Source of the DNA: Gellertiella hungarica
Lineage (GTDB): Bacteria > Pseudomonadota > Alphaproteobacteria > Rhizobiales > Rhizobiaceae
NCBI RefSeq assembly: GCF_014197145.1
Contig: NZ_JACIEZ010000006.1
Location: forward strand, 170,348 to 234,347
Direction: 5' to 3'
Length of the DNA: 64,000 nucleotides
This document shows positions 1-7,467 of the stretch, in pieces. The stretch's first letter is position 1, and each line of letters opens with the position of its first letter. The notes beneath the pieces are model-generated. The model did not search any database. It saw nothing but the letters and a program-made list of their open reading frames with translations, and was not told the DNA's origin. The position numbers were made by a program, and so were the translations under genes.

Positions 1-569
1 ACCGCAAGGGCAATGTGACGCTGGTCGAGCATGACGAGCATCCGCGCGAGACGACGCTTGAGAAACTTGCGGCCCTCCCCGCCCCTTTCCGCAAGGGCGG
101 CACGGTGACGGCCGGCAATGCCTCCGGCGTCAATGACGGGTCCGCAGCGCTGCTGATCGCCTCCGAGGCGGCCGTGAAGCGCCATGACCTGAAGCCCCTT
201 GCCCGCATTGCCGGCATGGCTGTTGCAGGCGTTCCGCCGCGCATCATGGGCATCGGCCCGGTGCCGGCGACCCATAAACTGCTTTCGAAGGCCGGGCTTT
301 CGGTTTCCGATATCGATCTCTTCGAGCTCAACGAGGCCTTTGCCGCACAGGCACTGGCCGTCTTGCGCGGTCTCGGGCTGCCCGACGATGCGGAGCACGT
401 GAACCCGAATGGCGGGGCAATCGCGCTCGGCCATCCGCTCGGCATGTCGGGCGCGCGGCTGGCGCTTTCGGCAGCACTGGAGCTTCAGGCGCGGCAGGCC
501 CGCCGCGCCGTCGTGACGCTCTGCATCGGCGTCGGGCAGGGTATTGCCGTCCTGCTCGAACGCATCTGA
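1..569 (+). CDS. Acetyl-CoA acyltransferase (thiolase), 3' part
   Basis: The gene is cut by the left window edge. The reading frame is open from base 3, so about 188 C-terminal residues are visible. It is the C-terminal half of a type II thiolase, which cleaves 3-ketoacyl-CoA or condenses acetyl-CoA. Visible signatures are NEAFAAQ (near 330-350), [11 protein letters not shown] with the catalytic His (near 410-440) and CIGVGQG with the catalytic Cys (near 520). It converges on hpaI with an 18-bp gap. Its place beside an aromatic ring-cleavage cluster would fit a beta-ketoadipyl-CoA thiolase-like role, but the missing N-terminus prevents a subfamily call. Confidence 0.9.
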   Translation, partial: RKGNVTLVEHDEHPRETTLEKLAALPAPFRKGGTVTAGNASGVNDGSAALLIASEAAVKRHDLKPLARIAGMAVAGVPPRIMGIGPVPATHKLLSKAGLSVSDIDLFELNEAFAAQALAVLRGLGLPDDAEHVNPNGGAIALGHPLGMSGARLALSAALELQARQARRAVVTLCIGVGQGIAVLLERI

Positions 570-587
570 TACAAGGATCGCCAGCGA

Positions 588-1394
588 TCAATAGCTGGAT
601 GTGGATTTTACCGGCTGGGGTGCAGCGTCACCCCGGTAGGAGCGGGCAAGATTGCTCGTCGCCTGCGAGAAGAGCGTGACATCCGTGCCGACGGCGACGA
701 ATTTCGCGCCGAGCTCGATATAGCGGTTGGCGAGCTTCGGATCGCTGTTCAGGATGCCGGCGGGCTTGCCGGCCGCCTGAATGCGCAGGATCGCCTTTTC
801 GATGGTTTCGAGCACCACCGGCTCCGTCCCCCTGCCCGGATAGCCCATGTCGGCGGCGAGATCGGCCGGGCCGATGAAGATCGCATCGACGCCATCGACG
901 GCGGCGATCTCCTCGATGGCATCGATGGCCGCCTTGCTTTCGGCCTGGACGATCAGGCAGACCTCGTCATTGGCTGTGACGAGATAATCGGGGATGCGGT
1001 TGAAGGCCGAGGCGCGGGCAACCGCCGCACCGACGCCCCGCACGCCCTTCGGCGGGTAGTTTATCGCCCGGACGAGCTGGCGGGCCTGTTCGGCGGTTTC
1101 GACCATGGGCACCAGCACGCTTTGCGCGCCGATATCCAGCACCTGCTTGATCATCCAGGTTTCGCCGATCGGCACGCGCACGACGGGCGCGACCGGATGG
1201 GCGGCCAGCGTCTGGAGCTGGGAAAGCAGGAGCGGAATGTCGTTCGGTCCATGCTCGCCGTCGATCAGCAGCCAGTCGAAGCCGGCACCGGCGGCAATCT
1301 CCGCCGTGTAGGGGCTCGCAAGGCTGAGCCAGAAGCCGATCATTGCCTTCTCGCCCTTCAGGCCGGCCTTGAAGGGGTTCTTGGGTGCGGGCAT
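588..1394 (-). CDS. hpaI: 4-hydroxy-2-oxoheptanedioate aldolase
   Basis: This is a class II pyruvate aldolase of 268 aa, close to the usual 262 aa of HpaI. It splits 4-hydroxy-2-oxoheptane-1,7-dioate into pyruvate and succinate semialdehyde, the last step of homoprotocatechuate meta-cleavage. The HpcH/HpaI TIM barrel shows DGEHGPND near residue 45 (active-site His) and GPADLA near residue 175. VQAES supplies the metal-binding Glu region. The start follows AAGGA with 7-8 bp spacing. It is the last gene of hpaFEDGHI, 12 bp after hpaH. The family is catalytically broad, so the pathway call rests largely on its neighbours. Confidence 0.93.
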   Translation of the reverse strand: MPAPKNPFKAGLKGEKAMIGFWLSLASPYTAEIAAGAGFDWLLIDGEHGPNDIPLLLSQLQTLAAHPVAPVVRVPIGETWMIKQVLDIGAQSVLVPMVETAEQARQLVRAINYPPKGVRGVGAAVARASAFNRIPDYLVTANDEVCLIVQAESKAAIDAIEEIAAVDGVDAIFIGPADLAADMGYPGRGTEPVVLETIEKAILRIQAAGKPAGILNSDPKLANRYIELGAKFVAVGTDVTLFSQATSNLARSYRGDAAPQPVKSTSSY

Positions 1395-1406
1395 GGATGA
1401 AGTCCT

Positions 1407-2210
1407 TTACGCAAAATAGGCGGAAACGGTGCCGTATGCGCCGAAATCCGCGACGATGGTATCGCCGTGGCGGGCCTCCACCGGGCGGATGAAGGAGCCC
1501 GAGAGCACCACATCGCCCGCCGAAATGGAAGAGCCATATTGGCCGAGCCGGTTCGCCAGCCAGGCAATGCCCGCGGCCGGATGGTTGAGCACGCCGGCCC
1601 CAAGACCGGTTTCCTCGATCTCGCCATTGCGCGAGACGATGGCACCCATCCAGCGCATGTCCGCATCGAGCGGCCGCACGGGGCGTCCGCCCATGACGAT
1701 GCCGCCATTGGCTGCATTGTCCGAGATGGTGTCGAAGATCGTGCGGGTCTTCTTCGTTTCCGGGTCGACGCGCAGGATGCGGGTATCGAGGATCTCCAGC
1801 GAGGGCGTGATGAAATCCGTGGCGTTCAGCACGTCGAAGATGGTGACGCCCGGCCCCTTCAGCGGCGCCTTCATGACGAAGGCGATCTCCGCCTCGATGC
1901 GGGGCTGGATGAAGCGGTCGGCGGGAATCGTCGCGCTGTCGGGGAAGAACATGTCGTCGAACAGCACGCCGGAATCCGGAATGTTGATGTTCAGCGCATA
2001 TTGCATGGCCTTGGAGGTGAGCCCGATCTTCCAGCCCTTCACGACGAGGCCGCTCTCGATCTTCAGACGCACCAGTTCCGCCTGCACGCGGTAGGCGTCG
2101 TCCATGGTGCCACCGGGGAAATCATGGCTCAGCAGGCGGATCTGGGTGCGGTTCTTCTCGGCATCGAAGAGGCGCCGGGCGGCGTCCTTGATCTGGTCTT
2201 CGGTCAGCAT
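1407..2210 (-). CDS. hpaH: 2-oxo-hept-4-ene-1,7-dioate hydratase
   Basis: The product is 267 aa, the normal length for HpaH/HpcG. It belongs to the FAH-fold hydratase/decarboxylase family, together with MhpD and DmpE. It adds water to 2-oxohept-4-ene-1,7-dioate to make the HpaI substrate, using a divalent metal. Family features seen are KGWKIGLTSKAMQ in the N-terminal third and the metal-site segment IEAEIAFVMKAPL near residues 105-117. Its start codon overlaps the hpaG stop by one base (TGATG), which suggests translational coupling. hpaI lies 12 bp downstream. Confidence 0.93.
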   Translation of the reverse strand: MLTEDQIKDAARRLFDAEKNRTQIRLLSHDFPGGTMDDAYRVQAELVRLKIESGLVVKGWKIGLTSKAMQYALNINIPDSGVLFDDMFFPDSATIPADRFIQPRIEAEIAFVMKAPLKGPGVTIFDVLNATDFITPSLEILDTRILRVDPETKKTRTIFDTISDNAANGGIVMGGRPVRPLDADMRWMGAIVSRNGEIEETGLGAGVLNHPAAGIAWLANRLGQYGSSISAGDVVLSGSFIRPVEARHGDTIVADFGAYGTVSAYFA

Positions 2211-3082
2211 CAGGCAGTTCCCTCGTCTGCGACGGTGTTTCTCAAAATGCCGATTCCATCGGCCTCCACTTCGATCACGTCGCCCGGCTTCAGCCAGACC
2301 GGCGGATCGAAGCGCGCACCCGCACCCGTCGGCGTGCCGGTGACGATGACGTCGCCCGGAACCAGCGTGGTGAAGGTGGAGATATAGTTGATGATCTTGC
2401 GGAAGGAAAAGATCATGCGGCTCGTGCGGTCTTCCTGGCGCACCTCGCCATTGACGCGGGTCACGAGGCGGATATCGGCGAGCTGGCTTTCGTCCCGGTA
2501 GGGCACGAGCCAGGGGCCGATCGAGCCGGTACGGTCGAAATTCTTGCCCTGGGTCACGTTGAACTTGGCATGGCGCACCCAGTCGCGGATCGTGCCTTCG
2601 TTGCAGAGCGTGAGGGCCGCGATGTGGTCGAGCGCATCGGCCTCGGCAATCCGGCGGCCGCCCTTGCCGATGACGATGACGATCTCGCCCTCGTAATCGA
2701 GCTGCGGGCTTTCCGGCGGGCGGATCAGCGGCCGGTCGTGGCCGGTGAAGGAGCGCGGAAAGCGGATGAAGAGCGAGGGATTGGAGGGGGCTTGCTGCCC
2801 GTCCTTGTATTCCTCGTTGCGGTCGGGAAAGTTCACGCCGACGCAGATCAGCTTTTCCGGTGTCAGGAGCGGGATTTCATAGGTGATCTCGGAGACCGGA
2901 AAATCCGGCTGAAGCCCGCGCGACGCCTCTTCCAGACGATGCAGCGCACCCGCCTCCACCACGGACTGGAGGGTCGGATAATCCGTGCCGAAACGGGCGG
3001 ACAGATCGATCACGCCGGTCTCGGCGATGATCCCGTAGCCGGCCTGTCCATTCCGGGTAAAGCTTGCGAAGCGGGTGTGCAT
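2210..3082 (-). CDS. hpaG: FAH-family OPET decarboxylase/HHDD isomerase, single domain
   Basis: This 290-aa fumarylacetoacetate hydrolase-fold enzyme carries VGVNFPDRNEEY and a metal-binding EGEIVIVIGKGGRRI segment near the middle. The C-terminal part reads GDVIVTGTPTGAGA, which is typical of the family. In the pathway HpaG decarboxylates 5-oxopent-3-ene-1,2,5-tricarboxylate and isomerises the product. The enterobacterial enzyme has two fused FAH domains of about 430 aa in total; only one is present here. I start at the second ATG (3082) because AGGA is 7 bp from it, whereas it is 1 bp from the upstream ATG at 3088. The gene overlaps hpaH by one base. Confidence 0.88.
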   Translation of the reverse strand: MHTRFASFTRNGQAGYGIIAETGVIDLSARFGTDYPTLQSVVEAGALHRLEEASRGLQPDFPVSEITYEIPLLTPEKLICVGVNFPDRNEEYKDGQQAPSNPSLFIRFPRSFTGHDRPLIRPPESPQLDYEGEIVIVIGKGGRRIAEADALDHIAALTLCNEGTIRDWVRHAKFNVTQGKNFDRTGSIGPWLVPYRDESQLADIRLVTRVNGEVRQEDRTSRMIFSFRKIINYISTFTTLVPGDVIVTGTPTGAGARFDPPVWLKPGDVIEVEADGIGILRNTVADEGTA

Positions 3083-3116
3083 GGGCATGTCCTGATAGGT
3101 TTTCGGGCAATCGGGG

Positions 3117-3196
3117 GGCCACCTGCCTCATCTCCCCCACGGGGGGATGGTGCCGGCAGGCGGATGAGGGGGCGGCAATCAATGCGCCCCCTCATC
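3117..3196. repeat. Composite palindromic intergenic repeat of rhizobial type
   Basis: Two inverted repeats lie back to back in the 119-bp gap between hpaG and hpaD. The first is CATCTCCCCC/GGGGGGATG (3129-3149). The second has perfect 12-bp arms, GATGAGGGGGCG (3163-3174) and its complement (3185-3196), around a 10-nt loop. The wording (CTCATC, CCGGCAGGCGGATGAGG) is that of abundant mosaic intergenic repeats in Rhizobiaceae. It lies inside a transcribed operon, so it would form an mRNA hairpin between hpaD and hpaG. Confidence 0.7.
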
Positions 3197-3201
3197 AAAA
3201 C

Positions 3202-4182
3202 TCAAGGCGCGATGATCGGGGTTGCGCTGAGGCTGGAATCGCGCACTTCGGTCCCGGCGAACAGGCTGCCATGCTCGAACCAGCTCTTCGGTGCGGGTGC
3301 GCCCCAGAGCGTCTGGCGCTGCGGGTCCTTCAGGTCCCACTTGATCGGCTCCAGATCCGGATCGACGGTCTGGTAGTCCGAGCAGTAGATCTCGATGCGG
3401 TGGCCATCGGGATCGAGGATGTAGAGGAAGAAGGCGTTCGAGATGCCGTGGCGGCCCGGGCCGCGCTCGATGTTCTTCAGGTAGCCGGTGGTCGACATCA
3501 GGTCGAGGAGATCGATGATGTTGAGCGGTGTCGGCACCCAGAAGGCGGTGTGGTGCAGGCGCGGACCGCGGCCATTGGTGAAGGCCATGTCATGCACACC
3601 GCCCTTGCGGTGCAGCCAGGCGGCCCAGAGCTTCTTGGACTCTTCGTCTTCCGTATACTCGGTTACGCGGAAGCCCATCTCGCTGTAGAAGGCGACGGAG
3701 GCATCGACATCGGGCGAGAAGCAGTTGAAGTGGTCGATGCGCAGCGGCTTCACGCCCTTGTAGAGCTTGTACTGCTGGTGGATCGGCGGCAGTCGGTCCA
3801 TCTTGTGGTAGAATTCCAGCGGAATGCCGAAATTGTCGCGGGTGCGCAGCGTCCGGCCCTGATAGGGGCGTTCGACCCACTCGGTCGGCAGACCCTTCTT
3901 CTCGAAGAAGGACTTGGCCCGGTCGAGGTCTTCCTCGCCGTAGACCTTCATGCCGAGCACGTTGGCGACGGCTTCCGCACCCTGCTTCAGCACGATGCAG
4001 TGATGGCCGCGCTCTTCCATGGCGCGCAGATAGATGGCGTTCTTGTCCTCGTAGCTCACCTGCAGGCCGAGTGTATCGACATAGAAGGCGCGCGAGGCGG
4101 CCAGATCCTTGACGATGAATTCCACGTGGCTCAAACGCACCGTATTGAATTCGGGATAGAGATTGGGGCTGGGTATGGGCAT
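3202..4182 (-). CDS. hpaD: Homoprotocatechuate 2,3-dioxygenase (extradiol)
   Basis: This is a 326-aa vicinal-oxygen-chelate enzyme with two glyoxalase-like modules. It cleaves 3,4-dihydroxyphenylacetate next to the ring hydroxyls to give 5-carboxymethyl-2-hydroxymuconate semialdehyde, using Fe(II) or Mn(II). Expected ligand regions are visible: His in RIDHFNCFSPD, HHTAFWV, and Glu in HRIEIYCSDY near the C-terminus. The ATG at 4182 is chosen because GAGGAG lies at normal distance. The longer frame to 4236 would add 18 residues that do not match the family. The protein is of the VOC type, not the LigB-type HpaD found in enterobacteria. Confidence 0.93.
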   Translation of the reverse strand: MPIPSPNLYPEFNTVRLSHVEFIVKDLAASRAFYVDTLGLQVSYEDKNAIYLRAMEERGHHCIVLKQGAEAVANVLGMKVYGEEDLDRAKSFFEKKGLPTEWVERPYQGRTLRTRDNFGIPLEFYHKMDRLPPIHQQYKLYKGVKPLRIDHFNCFSPDVDASVAFYSEMGFRVTEYTEDEESKKLWAAWLHRKGGVHDMAFTNGRGPRLHHTAFWVPTPLNIIDLLDLMSTTGYLKNIERGPGRHGISNAFFLYILDPDGHRIEIYCSDYQTVDPDLEPIKWDLKDPQRQTLWGAPAPKSWFEHGSLFAGTEVRDSSLSATPIIAP

Positions 4183-4288
4183 GTCGCTCCTCCTCGGCGC
4201 ATTGTCTTGCCTTCCCTTTCGGCAAGCGGCCGTCACAGTCTAGAGATGGCCCCGGCAGACGCCGGGGCATTGTTCAAGGTTCGGTCGT

Positions 4289-5806
4289 TCAGCCGCCGAG
4301 CTTCTGGATGGCATGGGCCGTGGTGGCGAAGGCGACATTCTTCGTTTCCATGTAGAAATCGAAGGACCAGTCGCCGCCATCGCGGCCGATGCCGGAATTC
4401 TTCACCCCGCCGAAGGGCGTTGGCAGGTGGCGCACGTTTTCCGAATTCACCCAGATCATGCCGGCTTCCAGCTGATCGGTGATGCGCAGCGCGCGGGTGA
4501 CATCGGAGGTCCAGAGATAGCCGGTGAGACCGTACTGGACATCGTTGGCGAGCCGGATGGCATCCGCCTCGTCGGTGAAGGAGATGGCCGAGAGCACCGG
4601 CCCGAAGATTTCTTCCTGGGCGATGCGCATGTCGTTCTTCACGCCGGTGAAGAGGGTGGGCGAGACATAGCAGCCGCCGCCCGGGCCTTCGAACTTCTCG
4701 CCACCTGCGGCGACCGTCGCGCCTTCGCTGCGGCCGATACCGATATATTCGAGCACCTTCTTTTCGTGCACCGGATGGATGAGCGGACCGATGACCGTCT
4801 TCGGGTCCAGCGGATGGCCGACGGGAATGCGCTTCGCCTTTTCCGCCACCAGCGCCGTGAACCGGTCATAGACCGAAGCCTCGACCAGCAGGCGCGAGGA
4901 GGAGGTGCAGCGCTCGCCGTTCAGCGAATAGATCATGAAGACGGCAGCATCGGCAGCGCGCTCAAGATCCGCATCGGCAAAGACGATGACCGGGTTCTTG
5001 CCGCCGAGCTCGAAATGGACGCGCTTCAGCGTGTCGGCGCCCTGCTTCATGATCATCGAGCCGGTGCGGCTTTCGCCGACGAAGCCGATGGCCTTGATAT
5101 CGGGATGTTCGGTCAGCGCCTTGCCGGCATCTTCCCCAAGGCCGTTGACGAGGTTCCAGACGCCCTTCGGCAGGCCGGCCTCTTCGGCGATCTCGACGAG
5201 AAGTCGGGCGGTCAGCGGCGAGAATTCGGCTGGCTTGTGCACCACCGTGCAGCCTGCGGCAAGCGCCGGTGCGATCTTCCAGGTGGAGAGCATGAAGGGC
5301 GTGTTCCACGGCGTGATGACGCCGACGGGCCCGATGGGCGTGCGGGTGGTGATGTTGAGCTGGCCGGGCGCGCGCAGTGCCTTGCCGTCGCGGGCTTCCG
5401 GCGCGCGGTCGGCGAAGAAGCGGAAGTTTTCCGCGCCGCGCAGCGCTGCCTTCGCCATGAATTTCAGCGACTGCCCGGTATCCATGCATTCGACGAAGGC
5501 GATTTCCTCGGCGCGGGCAACGATCGCATCGGCGATCTTGTGGAGGATCTTCTTGCGCTCCTCGCCCGAGACGGCCGCCCAGGCCGGGAAGGCAGCCTTG
5601 GCAGCCTTTGCCGCGCGATCGATATCGGCGGCCTTGCCCTTGGCGACAGTCGCAATCGGCTTCAGGTCGACGGGCGAGATGATCTCGAAGGTCTCGCCGT
5701 CGGCAGCCGGCACGGCTTCCCCGTTGATATGGTTGAGCACGCCGTCTTTTCTGAACCGGGCGAGATAGGCTTCGGCCTTCTTCAGGTTTTCTTCGAGTGA
5801 GGACAT
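4289..5806 (-). CDS. hpaE: 5-carboxymethyl-2-hydroxymuconate semialdehyde dehydrogenase
   Basis: This NAD-dependent aldehyde dehydrogenase of 505 aa oxidises the ring-cleavage product CHMS to 5-carboxymethyl-2-hydroxymuconate. Signatures are the PWNTPFM cofactor-pocket motif, catalytic Glu in FELGGKNP and catalytic Cys in GERCTSSSR. Near the C-terminus are EEIFGPVL and PFGGVKNSGIGRDGG. It sits between hpaF (46 bp upstream) and hpaD (106 bp downstream) in the same direction. The superfamily is promiscuous, so the substrate call comes from the cluster. Confidence 0.93.
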   Translation of the reverse strand: MSSLEENLKKAEAYLARFRKDGVLNHINGEAVPAADGETFEIISPVDLKPIATVAKGKAADIDRAAKAAKAAFPAWAAVSGEERKKILHKIADAIVARAEEIAFVECMDTGQSLKFMAKAALRGAENFRFFADRAPEARDGKALRAPGQLNITTRTPIGPVGVITPWNTPFMLSTWKIAPALAAGCTVVHKPAEFSPLTARLLVEIAEEAGLPKGVWNLVNGLGEDAGKALTEHPDIKAIGFVGESRTGSMIMKQGADTLKRVHFELGGKNPVIVFADADLERAADAAVFMIYSLNGERCTSSSRLLVEASVYDRFTALVAEKAKRIPVGHPLDPKTVIGPLIHPVHEKKVLEYIGIGRSEGATVAAGGEKFEGPGGGCYVSPTLFTGVKNDMRIAQEEIFGPVLSAISFTDEADAIRLANDVQYGLTGYLWTSDVTRALRITDQLEAGMIWVNSENVRHLPTPFGGVKNSGIGRDGGDWSFDFYMETKNVAFATTAHAIQKLGG

Positions 5807-5852
5807 GGGAACACTTTCCGTAGGATGCCGCCCTTTTCGGGGACGGCGGATT

Positions 5853-6239
5853 TCACTTGTCGCGAAGGCGGGGATGGATGGCGTTCTTCTTCCAGCTGAG
5901 CTCGGAATCGATTTCCCGGATTTCCAGCGAAAGGGCGAAATGCGGCGTTTCGAACCGCTGCTTCAGGAAGCCGGTGACGGCGGAGAAGATCGCCTCGCCG
6001 GTGCGCTTTTTGTCTTCGGCGCTGCGACCCTTGCCAATCCGGAATTCCATGTCGAGAAAGGCATTTTCCGCGAGATCGTCGGCAATCGACCAGGCATCGG
6101 CCCGGAAGGCGCGCACGCGCACCGCACCCACTTCGAAGAGGCCCGTCGAAAGAATCGTTTCGCGCACAAGACCGCAGAGCGCGGTCATGTCCACATCGGC
6201 TTCGAGATTGGCCGAATACTCCATTCTGAAATGCGGCAT
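5853..6239 (-). CDS. hpaF: 5-carboxymethyl-2-hydroxymuconate delta-isomerase
   Basis: This 128-aa CHMI belongs to the tautomerase superfamily, in which the N-terminal proline after Met removal is the catalytic base. Starting at the ATG at 6239 gives Met-Pro-His-Phe, matching known HpaF proteins. The upstream ATG at 6245 would bury the proline, and it directly abuts the GGGGAGG ribosome site, whereas 6239 is 6 nt from it. The enzyme converts 5-carboxymethyl-2-hydroxymuconate to its oxo isomer for HpaG. It is the first gene of hpaFEDGHI, divergent from hpaR. Confidence 0.92.
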   Translation of the reverse strand: MPHFRMEYSANLEADVDMTALCGLVRETILSTGLFEVGAVRVRAFRADAWSIADDLAENAFLDMEFRIGKGRSAEDKKRTGEAIFSAVTGFLKQRFETPHFALSLEIREIDSELSWKKNAIHPRLRDK

Positions 6240-6286
6240 TTCCATCCTCCCCGGCGGCTTGCCTTTCGGTTCGCCGCCTCATGTAA

Positions 6287-6298
6287 TTAACATGTTAA
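6287..6298. promoter_or_regulatory. Candidate HpaR operator, perfect 12-bp palindrome
   Basis: TTAACATGTTAA is a perfect palindrome lying 47 bp upstream of hpaF and about 155 bp upstream of hpaR, in their shared promoter region. A copy with one mismatch precedes hpaB at 9042-9053. MarR-type HpaR represses the meta-cleavage genes in other bacteria by binding palindromes in this position. Assignment to HpaR here is inference. Confidence 0.65.
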
Positions 6299-6452
6299 AT
6301 AGTTGCGCCTCTTTGTCAAGCATGCTCTTCGATTATTTGGCGGCCTGCTTGTCGCGGGGAAAAAGAGGCGGGCGTTGCCAAACAAATTGCCGCTCCTTTA
6401 TAAGCCCATTGAGCCGCATGCCCTGTCCGACCCCCGGCGGAGCGGCCCCTTT

Positions 6453-6932
6453 ATGGAGAGATCCTTGCTGCCGAAGAATACGCGCCGTTCGCTGCCCATG
6501 TCGCTGCTCCGCGGACGCGAAGCGGTGATGTCGAAATTCCGGCCCATGCTGGCGCGCCACAATGTCAGCGAACAGCAGTGGCGCGTGCTGCGCGTCCTGC
6601 AGGAGACGGGGCCGCTCGACGCATCGGAGGTCTGCGAGAGGGCATCGATCCTGGCGCCGAGCCTCACGCGCATCATCAAGACGCTGGTCGAGAGGCAGTT
6701 CATCACCGTGGGGAAATTCAAGGGCGACGGCCGCCGCGTGCAGCTCTCCATCGCGCCGCCCGGAACCGCGCTGATCGAGGAACTGCAGCCGGAGCGGCAG
6801 GCGATCTACGACGAGATCGAGCGCCGGTTCGGACCGGAACGGATCGAGGAACTCCTCGACCTGCTCGAAGCGCTGATCATCAGCCAGAACGGCATGGGTG
6901 AGGAAACGGCTCTGGAGGCGGCGGAGGATTAA
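6453..6932 (+). CDS. hpaR: Homoprotocatechuate operon repressor, MarR family
   Basis: This is a MarR-type winged-helix regulator of 159 aa. The segment EQQWRVLRVLQETGPLDASE begins the helix-turn-helix core, followed by SLTRIIKTLVERQ (recognition helix) and a wing with GDGRRVQLSI. Start 6453 (ATG, protein MERSLL) gives the usual HpaR length; the frame open from 6303 would add 50 atypical residues. In the known system HpaR is released by 4-hydroxyphenylacetate or homoprotocatechuate. It is divergent from hpaF. Its TAA stop shares the TTAA at 6929-6932 with the hpaC stop on the opposite strand. Confidence 0.9.
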   Translation: MERSLLPKNTRRSLPMSLLRGREAVMSKFRPMLARHNVSEQQWRVLRVLQETGPLDASEVCERASILAPSLTRIIKTLVERQFITVGKFKGDGRRVQLSIAPPGTALIEELQPERQAIYDEIERRFGPERIEELLDLLEALIISQNGMGEETALEAAED

Positions 6933-7441
6933 CCCCCGAAGCCGCCATTGGCGAAGGTGGCAGGACGCATGTAGGCGCGGTCCATGTAGAGGAGCGCGTT
7001 GCCGTCGGCCCGGCGGCGAATGCCGGTGACGCGGGCGATCATGATGTTGTGGGTGCCGGCCTGCTGCACGGTCTCGATCTCGCAGTCGAAATTGACGATC
7101 GCATCCTTCAGCGCGGGCGTGCCCGATTCCATCGTCACCCATTCGGCTGCGGCATAGCGCTCGGCCATGTCCTGCACCTGGCCGGCGAACTTGCCCGCCA
7201 GATGCTGGTGCTCGTGGGTGAGCACGTTGACGCAGAAGCGCCCGTTCGAGAGGAACAGGTCGCGCTGCGCCGACTTGCCGTTCATGCAGACGAGGAGGGA
7301 CGGCGGATCGTCCGAGACGCTGCACATGGCGGTGGCGGTAAACCCGCCACGCCCGTGCGGCCCGTCCGTGGTGATGATGTTGACCGGCGCACAGACGCGG
7401 GCCATGGCATCGCGGAACTCGCCCTTGGATACTTCGGTCAT
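6929..7441 (-). CDS. hpaC: 4-hydroxyphenylacetate 3-monooxygenase, flavin reductase component
   Basis: This 170-aa short-chain flavin reductase (FMN-binding split barrel) supplies reduced flavin to HpaB. The family-typical start region GEFRDAMARVCAPVNIITT is followed by FTATAMCSVSDDPPSLLVC in the flavin site, and FCVNVLTHEHQHLA is also typical. I chose the ATG at 7441, which has a strong GAGGGCGAGG upstream. A GTG at 7471 overlapping the hpaB stop would add 10 residues. The gene lies directly behind hpaB and is probably co-transcribed. Confidence 0.92.
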   Translation of the reverse strand: MTEVSKGEFRDAMARVCAPVNIITTDGPHGRGGFTATAMCSVSDDPPSLLVCMNGKSAQRDLFLSNGRFCVNVLTHEHQHLAGKFAGQVQDMAERYAAAEWVTMESGTPALKDAIVNFDCEIETVQQAGTHNIMIARVTGIRRRADGNALLYMDRAYMRPATFANGGFGG

Positions 7442-7467
7442 CGCCTCGCCCTCCCCGGCATCATGGA

